Part shown: one piece after another, positions 8,621-17,211 of the stretch
Numbering within the stretch: the stretch's first letter is position 1
Layout of the letters: each line of letters starts with the position of its first letter
Source: Salinimicrobium soli
GTDB lineage: Bacteria > Bacteroidota > Bacteroidia > Flavobacteriales > Flavobacteriaceae
Length of the DNA stretch: 64,000 nt
Assembly (NCBI RefSeq): GCF_048323655.1
Contig: NZ_JBLUWW010000002.1
Location: 620,001 to 684,000, forward strand
Reading direction: 5' to 3'
Position numbers and translations under genes: made by a program
Notes under the pieces: model-generated
Databases searched by the model: none
The model's input: the letters and a program-made list of their open reading frames with translations, nothing else
What the model was told of the DNA's origin: nothing

Positions 8621-9436
8621 ATGAAGAAAATATTCCTTTTACTGAGCGTATTTATAGTTGCAACTTCCTGCAGCGAGTATCAAAAAGTACTTAAAAGCAA
8701 AGATACCGGGTTGAAATATACCACTGCAGAGAAATTATATGACGAGGCAAAAGCAGGAGAAGGTAATACCAACAGGAAGTTTAAAAAAGCATTGAGGATC
8801 TTTGAACAAATAGTTCCTGATCTTCGCGGAAAGCCACAGGGACAAAAGGTAATGTTCATGTATGCTGACACTTATTACGAATTAGAAGATTATTTTATTG
8901 CCGGCTATCAGTTCGAGCGTTTTGTGGAAAGTTATCCGCAGAGTGAAAAACTGGAGGAAGCAGCATTTAAGAGTGCCAAGAGTTATTATTTCCTGTCGCC
9001 TCCTTATGCCCTCGACCAGACAGAGACGCAAAAAGGTATTGAGAAACTTCAGGGCTTTATCAACCGTTTTCCTGAGAGTGAAAAGCTGGACGAAGCGAAT
9101 GATCTGGTTACCGAACTGAGAGTAAAACTTGAGAAGAAAGCTTACGAAATTGCAAAACAATATCACCATACCAGGAATTATAAAGCTGCAATAACAGCCT
9201 TCAATAATTTCATTTCTGAGTACCCGGGTTCACCTTTTAGGGAACTGGCCTTTTATTACAGGTTTGATTCGGCTTACCAGTATGGGATTAATAGTTATGC
9301 GTATGCGATGCCTGAGCGTTTGAAGGCAGCAAGAAAATTTTACGAAGATTACAAGCGATATTATCCTGAAGGAAAATTTATTTCTGAAACCGAAGCTGCG
9401 CTTTCAGATATTGAGCAAAAAGAAAAGAGTTTATAA
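8621..9436 (+). CDS. bamD: Outer membrane protein assembly factor BamD
   Basis: 271 residues from the ATG at 8621, which starts a clean lipoprotein signal (MKKIFLLLSVFIVATSC). An ATG five codons earlier (8606) would sit on the expected transcription start, so the later one is preferred. After the lipobox the protein is built from TPR-like repeats, for example YADTYYELEDYFIAGYQFE and ESYPQSEKLEEAAFKSAKSY. This fits BamD, the outer-membrane lipoprotein that works with BamA to insert beta-barrel proteins. It heads a run with rpoZ, coaBC, DUF4835 and recN, an order I recall as typical of flavobacteria. Confidence 0.92.
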   Translation: MKKIFLLLSVFIVATSCSEYQKVLKSKDTGLKYTTAEKLYDEAKAGEGNTNRKFKKALRIFEQIVPDLRGKPQGQKVMFMYADTYYELEDYFIAGYQFERFVESYPQSEKLEEAAFKSAKSYYFLSPPYALDQTETQKGIEKLQGFINRFPESEKLDEANDLVTELRVKLEKKAYEIAKQYHHTRNYKAAITAFNNFISEYPGSPFRELAFYYRFDSAYQYGINSYAYAMPERLKAARKFYEDYKRYYPEGKFISETEAALSDIEQKEKSL

Positions 9437-9452
9437 CTAAGAGAGATTAATA

Positions 9453-9779
9453 ATGATTGATTTAAAGAAGACTGACGCGCCTGTTAACACCACAACTTTA
9501 GACAAGAATCTTGTGGATGCGCCAACGAATAACATTTACGAGGCGATCTCTATTATTTCAAAAAGAGCAACACAGATCAACTCTGAGATCAAAAAGGAAT
9601 TGTTGGAGAAGCTTGATGAATTCGCTACTTACAACGATAGCCTTGATGAGATCTTTGAGAACAAAGAACAGATCGAGGTTTCAAAATTCTACGAAAAACT
9701 GCCTAAGCCTCACGCTTTAGCTGTTCAGGAGTGGTTGGAAGAAAAGATCTACTACCGCAACACCAAAAGCGAGGAATAA
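9453..9779 (+). CDS. rpoZ: RNA polymerase omega subunit, Bacteroidota type
   Basis: 108 residues. The stretch NNIYEAISIISKRATQINSE is the omega-family core: an N-terminal helix followed by the R/K-A-x-Q-I motif. The tail FYEKLPKPHALAVQEWLEEK is the extension found in Bacteroidota RpoZ. Omega assists assembly of the RNA polymerase core. The gene lies 16 bases after bamD and 3 bases before coaBC, so it is cotranscribed. Confidence 0.88.
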   Translation: MIDLKKTDAPVNTTTLDKNLVDAPTNNIYEAISIISKRATQINSEIKKELLEKLDEFATYNDSLDEIFENKEQIEVSKFYEKLPKPHALAVQEWLEEKIYYRNTKSEE

Positions 9780-9782
9780 AAT

Positions 9783-10994
9783 ATGTCTGTATTAAGCGGC
9801 AAGAAAATTCTACTCGGCGTTACCGCTGGTATTGCCGCTTATAAAACAGCTTTTTTGGTCCGGCTATTCATAAAGGCCGGGGCAGAGGTAAAGGTCATCA
9901 TGACACCTGCTGCCAGAGAATTTGTTACTCCCCTAACGCTTTCCACACTTTCCAAAAATCAAGTGATCTTTTCCTTTACCCAGGAAGAAGATAAGGGAGG
10001 AATGTGGAATAATCACGTGGATCTGGGTCTTTGGGCTGATTTCATGCTGATAGCCCCCGTTACAGCGAATACCCTTTCAAAAATGGCCACCGGCAATAGT
10101 GATAACTTTTTGCTGGCCACCTACCTTTCTGCTAAATGTCCGGTATATTTTGCGCCGGCTATGGATCTTGATATGTTCAGGCATCCTTCCACTAAAAACA
10201 GCATTGAGACCTTAACTTCCTTCGGAAATATTCTTATTCCTGCAACTTCGGGAGAACTGGCAAGCGGGCTGGTTGGAGAAGGCCGTATGGCAGAACCGGA
10301 AGATATAGTTGAGTTTATTGAAGATCATATTTCTGAAAACCTTCCGCTAAGAGATAAAAAGATCCTGATAACTGCAGGGCCTACATACGAAGCTATCGAT
10401 CCCGTGCGTTTTATTGGAAATCATTCCAGCGGAAAAATGGGCTTTGAACTTGCTGCTGCTGCACAGCGGTTAGGAGCAACAGTAACCTTGATCTCCGGTC
10501 CTACACACCTGGAAAACCCTTCTGCAGACATTGAGCTGATTCGGGTGCAAAGTGCGCAGGAGATGTTTGAAGCAGCTACAGGTAAGTTTGATGAGGTGGA
10601 TGCTGCCATTGCGGCTGCAGCTGTTTCTGATTACCGACCTAAGAAAGTGGCCGATCAGAAGATCAAAAAGGAAACTGAAAACCTGCACATGGAGTTGGAA
10701 AAAACTCCTGATATTTTAGCTTCTTTAGGAAGTAAAAAACAAAACCAGGTACTCGTCGGCTTTGCGTTGGAAACCGAAAATGAAGAGCAAAATGCGTTGG
10801 GTAAGCTGGAAAAAAAGAACCTGGACTTTATTGTTCTGAATTCCCTGAATGATAAAGGCGCCGGATTTAAGACTGATACCAACAAAATCAGTATCTTGTT
10901 TGGCAACGGCCAAAAAGTGGATTTTGGACTGAAATCCAAAAAAGAGGTCGCTGAAGATATTTTGAAAGAACTAACTCTCTTGTTGAATGAATAG
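9783..10994 (+). CDS. coaBC: Bifunctional phosphopantothenoylcysteine decarboxylase/synthetase
   Basis: 403 residues, the usual length for CoaBC, which catalyses two steps of coenzyme A synthesis. The N-terminal flavin-dependent CoaC domain shows LLGVTAGIAAYKTAFL, APVTANTLSKMATG and the PAMDLDM active-site loop. The C-terminal CoaB domain begins near residue 190 with ILITAGPTYEAIDPVRFIGN and contains AAAVSDYRP. The two halves are fused as normal. It overlaps the next gene by 8 bases. Confidence 0.97.
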   Translation: MSVLSGKKILLGVTAGIAAYKTAFLVRLFIKAGAEVKVIMTPAAREFVTPLTLSTLSKNQVIFSFTQEEDKGGMWNNHVDLGLWADFMLIAPVTANTLSKMATGNSDNFLLATYLSAKCPVYFAPAMDLDMFRHPSTKNSIETLTSFGNILIPATSGELASGLVGEGRMAEPEDIVEFIEDHISENLPLRDKKILITAGPTYEAIDPVRFIGNHSSGKMGFELAAAAQRLGATVTLISGPTHLENPSADIELIRVQSAQEMFEAATGKFDEVDAAIAAAAVSDYRPKKVADQKIKKETENLHMELEKTPDILASLGSKKQNQVLVGFALETENEEQNALGKLEKKNLDFIVLNSLNDKGAGFKTDTNKISILFGNGQKVDFGLKSKKEVAEDILKELTLLLNE

Positions 10995-11877
10995 GCTTTT
11001 TTTTCTTGTTCTGTTTCTATCGCTGTCCTTTACCGGTTTTGGGCAGGAGCTCAATTGCCAGGTGGTGGTAAACGCTGAGCAGACCGGACGAGCAAATGTC
11101 ACCGTCTTCAAGACCCTGGAGAATTCTCTATCAGAATTTATAAACCAAACTAAATGGACCAACCGGCAGTTTCAGCCTTATGAAAGGATCAACTGCAGCA
11201 TGTTCATCAATATTACCGCTTACAATGCCGATTCCTTTACGGCGACCATTCAGGTGCAATCTTCCCGTCCCGTATATGGATCTACAATGGTTTCACCGGT
11301 TTTCAATTTCAAGGATCAGAATCTGAATTTTGAATATTCGGAATATGCTCCCTTCAGTTATAATCCTACGGAATTTAAGTCGAATTTGATCTCTGTTGTT
11401 AGTTTTTATGTTTACACCATACTTGGAATAGATGCAGATACTTTTGAAGAGCAGGGTGGGACAGCCTATTATGAAGAAGCCAATCAAATAGTGAGTACGG
11501 CTCAGCAAAGTGACCGGCTTGGCTGGAAACCTACAGATGGTAATGCATCAAGGTATAAATTGAATGCCGATCTTTTGTCAAATTCTTTTTCAGGATATCG
11601 AAAAGCCATGTATGATTATCACCGGAAAGGGCTTGATCTAATGCACCAGTCTCCGGCGGAGGGTAAAAAAGGGGTGGCCACAGCTATTCTTGATCTTAAG
11701 AGGATGAATGACAGGCGCCCAAATTCCCTGTTGCTGCGTACCTTTTTTGATGCCAAAGCAGACGAGGTCGCACAGGTATTCAGCGGTGGCCCTTCTGTAC
11801 AGATAAAAGAAGTGGTGGAAGCCCTGAATAATCTGGCTCCTACTTTTTCTGAAAAATGGAGTAACATCCGTTATTAA
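10987..11877 (+). CDS. DUF4835 family secreted protein (PorD-like)
   Basis: 296 residues with a signal peptide (MNRLFFLVLFLSLSFTGFGQ, cleavage expected after GFG). The body matches the Bacteroidota family DUF4835, with the motifs INCSMFINI, QVQSSRPVYG and SFYVYTILGIDADTFEEQGG. Some collections label this family PorD and link it to type IX secretion; I use that only as a pointer. Position between coaBC (8-base overlap) and recN is the order I recall from flavobacteria. It probably acts in the periplasm or at the outer membrane. Confidence 0.82.
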   Translation: MNRLFFLVLFLSLSFTGFGQELNCQVVVNAEQTGRANVTVFKTLENSLSEFINQTKWTNRQFQPYERINCSMFINITAYNADSFTATIQVQSSRPVYGSTMVSPVFNFKDQNLNFEYSEYAPFSYNPTEFKSNLISVVSFYVYTILGIDADTFEEQGGTAYYEEANQIVSTAQQSDRLGWKPTDGNASRYKLNADLLSNSFSGYRKAMYDYHRKGLDLMHQSPAEGKKGVATAILDLKRMNDRRPNSLLLRTFFDAKADEVAQVFSGGPSVQIKEVVEALNNLAPTFSEKWSNIRY

Positions 11878-11975
11878 ACTGGTGCACGAAGTGGAGCTTC
11901 GTTCATGTTTTGTGAATATCTTGACTTTGAGGAGAAGCAAATTCTCCCTTATCTTTACTTAAATTTTCAACACCT

Positions 11976-13628
11976 TTGCTTACAACACTTTCTATAAAGA
12001 ATTACGCCCTCATTGAAGACATTCAAATGAACCTGAAGGATGGTTTTACCATTATCACAGGGGAGACCGGGGCGGGTAAATCGATTATGCTGGGAGCACT
12101 TTCTCTCTTATTGGGAAAAAGGGCAGATTTTAGTGCTATTCGCGACGCCGATAAAAAATGTGTGATAGAAGGTACTTTTGACATCTCTAGTTATGGCTTG
12201 CAGGGTATTTTTGCTTCCGAAGATCTGGATTATGAGACCCACACCATCATAAGACGCGAGATATTACCTTCCGGAAAATCGCGGGCATTCGTCAATGACA
12301 CCCCGGCCAATCTTTCTTCCCTTCAGGTTTTGGGAGAGCGCTTACTCGATATTCACAGTCAGCATGAGACGCTGAGCCTTGGGGATAACGAATACCAATT
12401 TCTCGTTATAGATTCCCTAGCCGGAAATTCCGAAAAATTGAAGACTTACAAGGAATCTCTGAAAGAGCTAAAAAGCCTTCAGAAGAAGCTTCACAACTTA
12501 AAAGAGGAGCAGGCCCAGGCTACGAAGGAATACGATTACAATTTGTTCCTTTTGACCGAATTGCAGCAGGCAAAGCTGGAACCGGGAATGCAGGAAGAGC
12601 TTGAGGAACGATATGAAGAGCTGAGCAATGTTGAACAGCTAACCGAACAATTGGGCGGGGCGATAAACCTTATTCAGCAGGAAGAGATAGGAGCAGCTGC
12701 TTCCCTTAAGGAGGCAAGGAATAACCTGCAGCGCATCGCAGGAATTTCTTCGAATTATCAGCAGCTATTTGAGCGCCTGCAAAGTGTGAATATTGAACTG
12801 GACGATATTGCTTCAGATCTGGAATCTTATCTCGATAAAGTAGAGGCTAATCCCGAAGAACTTGCTCAGGTCAATGATAAGCTGCAGGTGCTTTACAACC
12901 TTCAGAAGAAGCACATGGTTTCTACTGTCGAAGAACTGAAAAGTATTCAGGAGGATCTGGCTCAAAAAGTTTCAGTTTCAGAAAACGCTGAAGAAGAGAT
13001 AGCAAAAGCTGAAAAAGAGATCACAGCTCAAAAGGAGGTGCTTCAAAAACAGGCTGCAGAGATACATTCTTCCCGAAACACGGTAATTCCGAAGTTTATT
13101 AAGGAAGTCGAAACAATTCTCGCAGATCTGGGAATGCCAAATGCCAGCCTAAAAATTGAACTCGAAAAACAAAAAGAGTTTTTCCCCAACGGGCAGGATA
13201 AACTTTCCTGGTTATTGAGTGCCAATAAAGGAGGTAGCTATAATGACATTAGAAAAGCAGCTTCGGGTGGGGAACTTTCCCGCATCATGCTGGCCGTGAA
13301 AAGTATCCTGGCTACCTATAGCAGTCTTCCGACTATTATTTTTGATGAGATCGACACCGGGGTTTCGGGAGATATCGCTCAAAAAATGGCAGTTATCCTT
13401 CAAAAAATGGGTAATTCCATGCAGGTCATAGCTATAACCCATCTTCCGCAGATAGCAGGGAAAGGTAGTTCGCATTTTAAGATCTATAAAGAAGATGCGG
13501 CTCATAGTACCATAACAAATATTAAAGAACTAAAAGAAGAGGAGCGGGTAGAGGAGCTGGCCATGATGCTTGGCGGTAAGAACATCAGTGATTCTGCAGT
13601 GGCACATGCAAAAGCGCTTCTAAATTAA
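11976..13628 (+). CDS. recN: DNA repair ATPase RecN
   Basis: 550 residues, the usual RecN size. It is an SMC-like ATPase for double-strand break repair. Walker A is GETGAGKS at residues 29-36. A long coiled coil (about 150-370) follows, then the signature region AASGGELSRIMLAVKS and Walker B TIIFDEIDTGVSG, ending with VIAITHLPQIAG. The start is TTG at 11976, since LTTLSIKNYALIED is the normal N-terminus of the family. It is 98 bases from DUF4835, with no clear promoter read in that gap. Confidence 0.96.
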   Translation: MLTTLSIKNYALIEDIQMNLKDGFTIITGETGAGKSIMLGALSLLLGKRADFSAIRDADKKCVIEGTFDISSYGLQGIFASEDLDYETHTIIRREILPSGKSRAFVNDTPANLSSLQVLGERLLDIHSQHETLSLGDNEYQFLVIDSLAGNSEKLKTYKESLKELKSLQKKLHNLKEEQAQATKEYDYNLFLLTELQQAKLEPGMQEELEERYEELSNVEQLTEQLGGAINLIQQEEIGAAASLKEARNNLQRIAGISSNYQQLFERLQSVNIELDDIASDLESYLDKVEANPEELAQVNDKLQVLYNLQKKHMVSTVEELKSIQEDLAQKVSVSENAEEEIAKAEKEITAQKEVLQKQAAEIHSSRNTVIPKFIKEVETILADLGMPNASLKIELEKQKEFFPNGQDKLSWLLSANKGGSYNDIRKAASGGELSRIMLAVKSILATYSSLPTIIFDEIDTGVSGDIAQKMAVILQKMGNSMQVIAITHLPQIAGKGSSHFKIYKEDAAHSTITNIKELKEEERVEELAMMLGGKNISDSAVAHAKALLN

Positions 13629-13674
13629 AAGATGTTTAGTATATTTACCCGCTAACAGAAACCAAAAAAATAAC

Positions 13675-14499
13675 ATGTCTTATAATCTACTTAAAGGAAA
13701 AAAAGGGATCATCTTTGGAGCACTTGATGAGAACTCAATTGCCTGGAAAACTGCACTGCGGGTTCACGAAGAAGGCGGTCAATTTGTACTTACCAACGCG
13801 CCTATCGCTATGAGAATGGGGAATATTAAAGATCTTGCTGAAAAAACAGGATCTGAAATTATTCCTGCTGATGCTACAAGTGTTGATGATCTTGATAACC
13901 TGGTAGACAAAGCCATGGAAATATTAGGCGGGAAACTTGATTTCGTGCTGCATTCCATCGGAATGTCTGTGAATGTTAGAAAAGGCAATCACTATACTGA
14001 GATGAACTACGATTACACGACCAAAGGTTGGGATGTATCGGCGGTTTCTTTTCACAAGACCATGCAGAGCCTTTATAAGAAAGATGCAATGAATGAGTGG
14101 GGAAGTATTATGGCCCTATCTTACATTGCGGCTCAAAAAGTATTTCCGGATTATAACGACATGGCCGATAACAAGGCTTATCTGGAATCTATTGCCCGTA
14201 GCTTCGGGTATTTCTTCGGAAAAGAGAAAAAAGTGCGTGTAAATACCATTTCTCAATCCCCAACTCCTACCACAGCGGGGCAGGGTGTAAAAGGATTTGA
14301 TGGTTTCATCGCTTATGCAGATGAAATGTCTCCACTTGGAAATGCTACAGGGATGGATTGCGCCAATTATATAATTACCCTTTTCTCAGATCTTACGAAA
14401 AGAGTAACTCTTCAAAATCTTTTTAACGATGGTGGTTTCTCCAATATGGGAGTAAGCCAGCAGGTTATGGAAGCCTTTGTAAAAGGAAAGGAAAATTAG
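13675..14499 (+). CDS. fabI: Enoyl-[acyl-carrier-protein] reductase (FabI type)
   Basis: 274 residues of SDR fold with the FabI-type N-terminus KGKKGIIFGALDENSIAWK. It performs the NADH-dependent last step of fatty-acid elongation. The catalytic Tyr-x6-Lys is present as YNDMADNK after LSYIAAQKVFPD. The loop is diverged from the enterobacterial YNVMGLAK form but keeps both catalytic residues. It is followed by a strong terminator at 14522-14557. Confidence 0.93.
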   Translation: MSYNLLKGKKGIIFGALDENSIAWKTALRVHEEGGQFVLTNAPIAMRMGNIKDLAEKTGSEIIPADATSVDDLDNLVDKAMEILGGKLDFVLHSIGMSVNVRKGNHYTEMNYDYTTKGWDVSAVSFHKTMQSLYKKDAMNEWGSIMALSYIAAQKVFPDYNDMADNKAYLESIARSFGYFFGKEKKVRVNTISQSPTPTTAGQGVKGFDGFIAYADEMSPLGNATGMDCANYIITLFSDLTKRVTLQNLFNDGGFSNMGVSQQVMEAFVKGKEN

Positions 14500-14521
14500 G
14501 CTAGTTCAAACTTTTACAAAG

Positions 14522-14557
14522 AAGAGGCTGTAAAATTTAATTTTACGGCCTCTTTTA
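14522..14557 (+). terminator. Intrinsic terminator after fabI
   Basis: A 14-bp stem with one G-U pair (14522-14535 with 14541-14554), a 5-base loop and a short T run. It closes the unit that ends with fabI. Confidence 0.85.
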
Positions 14558-14598
14558 ATTTTGGGCTTTGCCTCTAATTTCTTTAATACATTTGTGGA

Positions 14599-15639
14599 AT
14601 GGAGATCAGCTATTCTTTTGTTATTCCCGTTTTTAACCGGCCCAATGAGATAAGGGAGCTGTTGGAAAGCATGAAGAAGCTGGATTTTGATGATGATTTT
14701 GAGATCGTCATTGTGGAAGACGGGAGCACTGAGACTGCGGAAGAAGTTTTAGCTGAATTTTCTGAAGACCTAAATATTTCTTATTTCCGGAAACCAAATT
14801 CCGGCCCCGGCGATTCCCGCAACTACGGAATGAGCAGAGCAAAAGGAGATTATTTTTTGATCCTGGATTCAGATGTTATTCTGCCTTCGCAATATATTAA
14901 GGAAGTAGATAAAGAACTTCAGCAGGAATTTATTCACTGTTTTGGAGGACCCGATGCGGCTCATCAGGAATTTTCCCCGATCCAGAAAGCTATTAATTAT
15001 TCAATGACCTCCTTTTTGACCACAGGGGGAATACGTGGCGGCAAAAAGATGGTCGGTAAATTTCAGCCACGCAGCTTTAATATGGGACTTTCAAAAAAGG
15101 CATTTGAAGCTACCGGTGGATTTGGAAGGATACATCCCGGTGAAGATCCCGACCTATCTCTGAGGCTTGAAAAAAGTGGTTTTAGCACCCGGTTTTTCCG
15201 GAATGCCTTTGTGTATCATAAAAGGAGGATCAACTGGGAGAAATTTTACCAGCAGGTGTACAAATTTGGAATGGTGCGACCCATTCTCAATAAATGGCAT
15301 CCGACTTCGGCGAAACCAACTTTTTGGTTTCCAAGTCTGTTCATGATTGGGTTTCTATTCAGTGTTATTTTAGTATTTACCGGATTTCCATATCTTCTGC
15401 TGGGGTATGTCATTTACTTTATTGTTCTTTTCTTTCATTCCCTGGCTCTTAATTCAAGTCTGACTATTGCGATGTATTCGGTTTGGGCTTCTTTGGTTCA
15501 ATTTTCAGGCTACGGACTTGGTTTCTGCTTGTCAACCTACTATATTAGGATTCTGAATCAGGACCCGGAAATACGGTTTCCAAAGCTATTCTTCCACCAT
15601 GCTCAAAAGGATAAAAACAGTTACCCGAACCAGGTTTAA
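14599..15639 (+). CDS. Family 2 glycosyltransferase with C-terminal membrane helices
   Basis: 346 residues. The N-terminal GT-A domain has SFVIPVFNRPNEI, IVEDGSTET, GPGDSRNYG, the metal-binding LILDSDVI and GEDPDLSLRL, so it transfers an activated sugar. Two or three hydrophobic segments at about residues 235-320 anchor it to the inner membrane. Acceptor and sugar cannot be deduced. It overlaps the YbbR-like gene by 41 bases. Confidence 0.88.
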   Translation: MEISYSFVIPVFNRPNEIRELLESMKKLDFDDDFEIVIVEDGSTETAEEVLAEFSEDLNISYFRKPNSGPGDSRNYGMSRAKGDYFLILDSDVILPSQYIKEVDKELQQEFIHCFGGPDAAHQEFSPIQKAINYSMTSFLTTGGIRGGKKMVGKFQPRSFNMGLSKKAFEATGGFGRIHPGEDPDLSLRLEKSGFSTRFFRNAFVYHKRRINWEKFYQQVYKFGMVRPILNKWHPTSAKPTFWFPSLFMIGFLFSVILVFTGFPYLLLGYVIYFIVLFFHSLALNSSLTIAMYSVWASLVQFSGYGLGFCLSTYYIRILNQDPEIRFPKLFFHHAQKDKNSYPNQV

Positions 15640-16558
15640 ACGAACCAACTTCAATTCCTTTTTTTTCTTTTTGTTCTTTGCCGTGGTGATCTGGATCTTC
15701 GTTCAGTTCTCAAAGCAGTATAATGAAGTGGTCGATATTCCGGTGCAGTATATTAATGTTCCGCCGAACAAATTGATCACAAAGAATAATCCGCAGACTG
15801 TCAAAATTCGAATGGAAGAGAACGGCTTCAAGGTAGCCTGGATGTCTCTTTTTCCACCCACTTTATATGTAGATGTCTCCAAGACCTCCGAAGAAGGAGG
15901 GAAGTTAATATATGTGTTTGATGAAAACCGGAATGAGATCCTGGGACAACTGAACATCGATTTTGAGAACAACCAGTTTGTAAAAGATGCCCTTACCATC
16001 AATTTTGAACAGAAGAAAGAAAAGAGGTTGCCGGTAGTTGCCAGAATAGAACCTGAATTTGCCGCCGGTTATGCAGGAGCTGGAGAACTGCAGGTACAAC
16101 CGGATTCGATCACCATCAGTGGGCCGGATGTGGTATTGGACACCATTTCAAGTCTCTATACCAAACCGGTCAAGTTGAAAAAAATAAAAGATGATTTTTC
16201 CGGCTCGGTGGATATTGATACGAGTGGGTATAAAGATATCACGCTTTATACTCGCCAGGTGAACTATTCCATGGATGTTGAAAAATATACTGAGGGCAAT
16301 GTGCTTGTTCCAATTGAGATCATCAATGTTCCGGAAGGGTTGGAAGTGGTGATCTTTCCGAAGGAAAGTCTTCTTTTCTACCAGGTAAGCCTGAAAGACT
16401 ACAATAAAGTGACAGCTTCAGATTTTAGGGTAGTGGCAGATTTCCGAAAGACCCGTGAAGACCAGGACTTCATTATTCCGGAAGTGGTCAAAAAGCCTGA
16501 ATTCACGAATAATCTTCGACTGAATGAGAAAAAGATCCAGTTCATAATCAAGAAATGA
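15599..16558 (+). CDS. YbbR-like domain protein
   Basis: 319 residues. One N-terminal membrane span (FFFFLFFAVVIWIFVQF) is followed by beta-rich repeats typical of the YbbR fold, including VQPDSITISGPDVVLDTISS. It is a single-pass protein whose repeats face the periplasm. In Firmicutes YbbR/CdaR proteins regulate c-di-AMP synthase, but no cdaA lies nearby, so the role here is unknown. The start lies inside the glycosyltransferase gene, and the end overlaps coaE by 4 bases, so the three are translated as a unit. Confidence 0.85.
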   Translation: MLKRIKTVTRTRFKRTNFNSFFFFLFFAVVIWIFVQFSKQYNEVVDIPVQYINVPPNKLITKNNPQTVKIRMEENGFKVAWMSLFPPTLYVDVSKTSEEGGKLIYVFDENRNEILGQLNIDFENNQFVKDALTINFEQKKEKRLPVVARIEPEFAAGYAGAGELQVQPDSITISGPDVVLDTISSLYTKPVKLKKIKDDFSGSVDIDTSGYKDITLYTRQVNYSMDVEKYTEGNVLVPIEIINVPEGLEVVIFPKESLLFYQVSLKDYNKVTASDFRVVADFRKTREDQDFIIPEVVKKPEFTNNLRLNEKKIQFIIKK

Positions 16559-17139
16559 AAGTAGTTGGATTGACAGGCGGTATTGGGAGCGGCAAAACTA
16601 CGGTAGCCAACATGTTCAGGGAACTGGGAATTCCTGTTTTCATTGCCGATGATGAGGCAAAGGCTCTTCTCAACTCTGATCCTGACATAAAGAAAGCCAT
16701 AACGGGAATTTTCGGACGGGAAATTTATAACGAAGAAGGTCTTGATCGTAAGAAATTAGCCTCCCTGGTTTTCAATGACCGGGAAAAATTGGACAGGCTA
16801 AACGCTATTGTTCATCCTGCAGTAGCAAATTACTTTGATGGCTGGAAAAAAAAGCAAAAGTCTACTTATCTCATTTATGAGGCTGCTATACTTTTTGAAA
16901 CCGGTGGTTATAAAAAATGCGACTTCACAGTTCTTGTAACTGCTCCACATGATATCAGGATCCAGCGCCTGCAGCAAAGGGATAATTCTACACTTGAGGA
17001 AATCGAAGCCCGAATGAACAATCAATGGAGTGATGAAAAAAAGGCAAATCTAGCCGATTTTCAGATCGAAAATATTGATATCTCAGCGACGCGGAAAAGG
17101 GTCCGCGAAATTCATGAAATAATCCTTAAAAGCGCGTAA
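16555..17139 (+). CDS. coaE: Dephospho-CoA kinase
   Basis: 194 residues, standard for CoaE, the last enzyme of coenzyme A synthesis. The P-loop is GGIGSGKT at residues 8-15, followed by the substrate-binding VFIADDEAK and the lid region IRIQRLQQRD. The ATG overlaps the YbbR-like stop (ATGA). Confidence 0.96.
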   Translation: MKVVGLTGGIGSGKTTVANMFRELGIPVFIADDEAKALLNSDPDIKKAITGIFGREIYNEEGLDRKKLASLVFNDREKLDRLNAIVHPAVANYFDGWKKKQKSTYLIYEAAILFETGGYKKCDFTVLVTAPHDIRIQRLQQRDNSTLEEIEARMNNQWSDEKKANLADFQIENIDISATRKRVREIHEIILKSA

Positions 17140-17211
17140 AATCTAGGATTCTTATGTTAACTTTTGGTTAAAGGATTATAGCGCTAAATGTTAAAATCAT
17201 ATTTTTGAGAT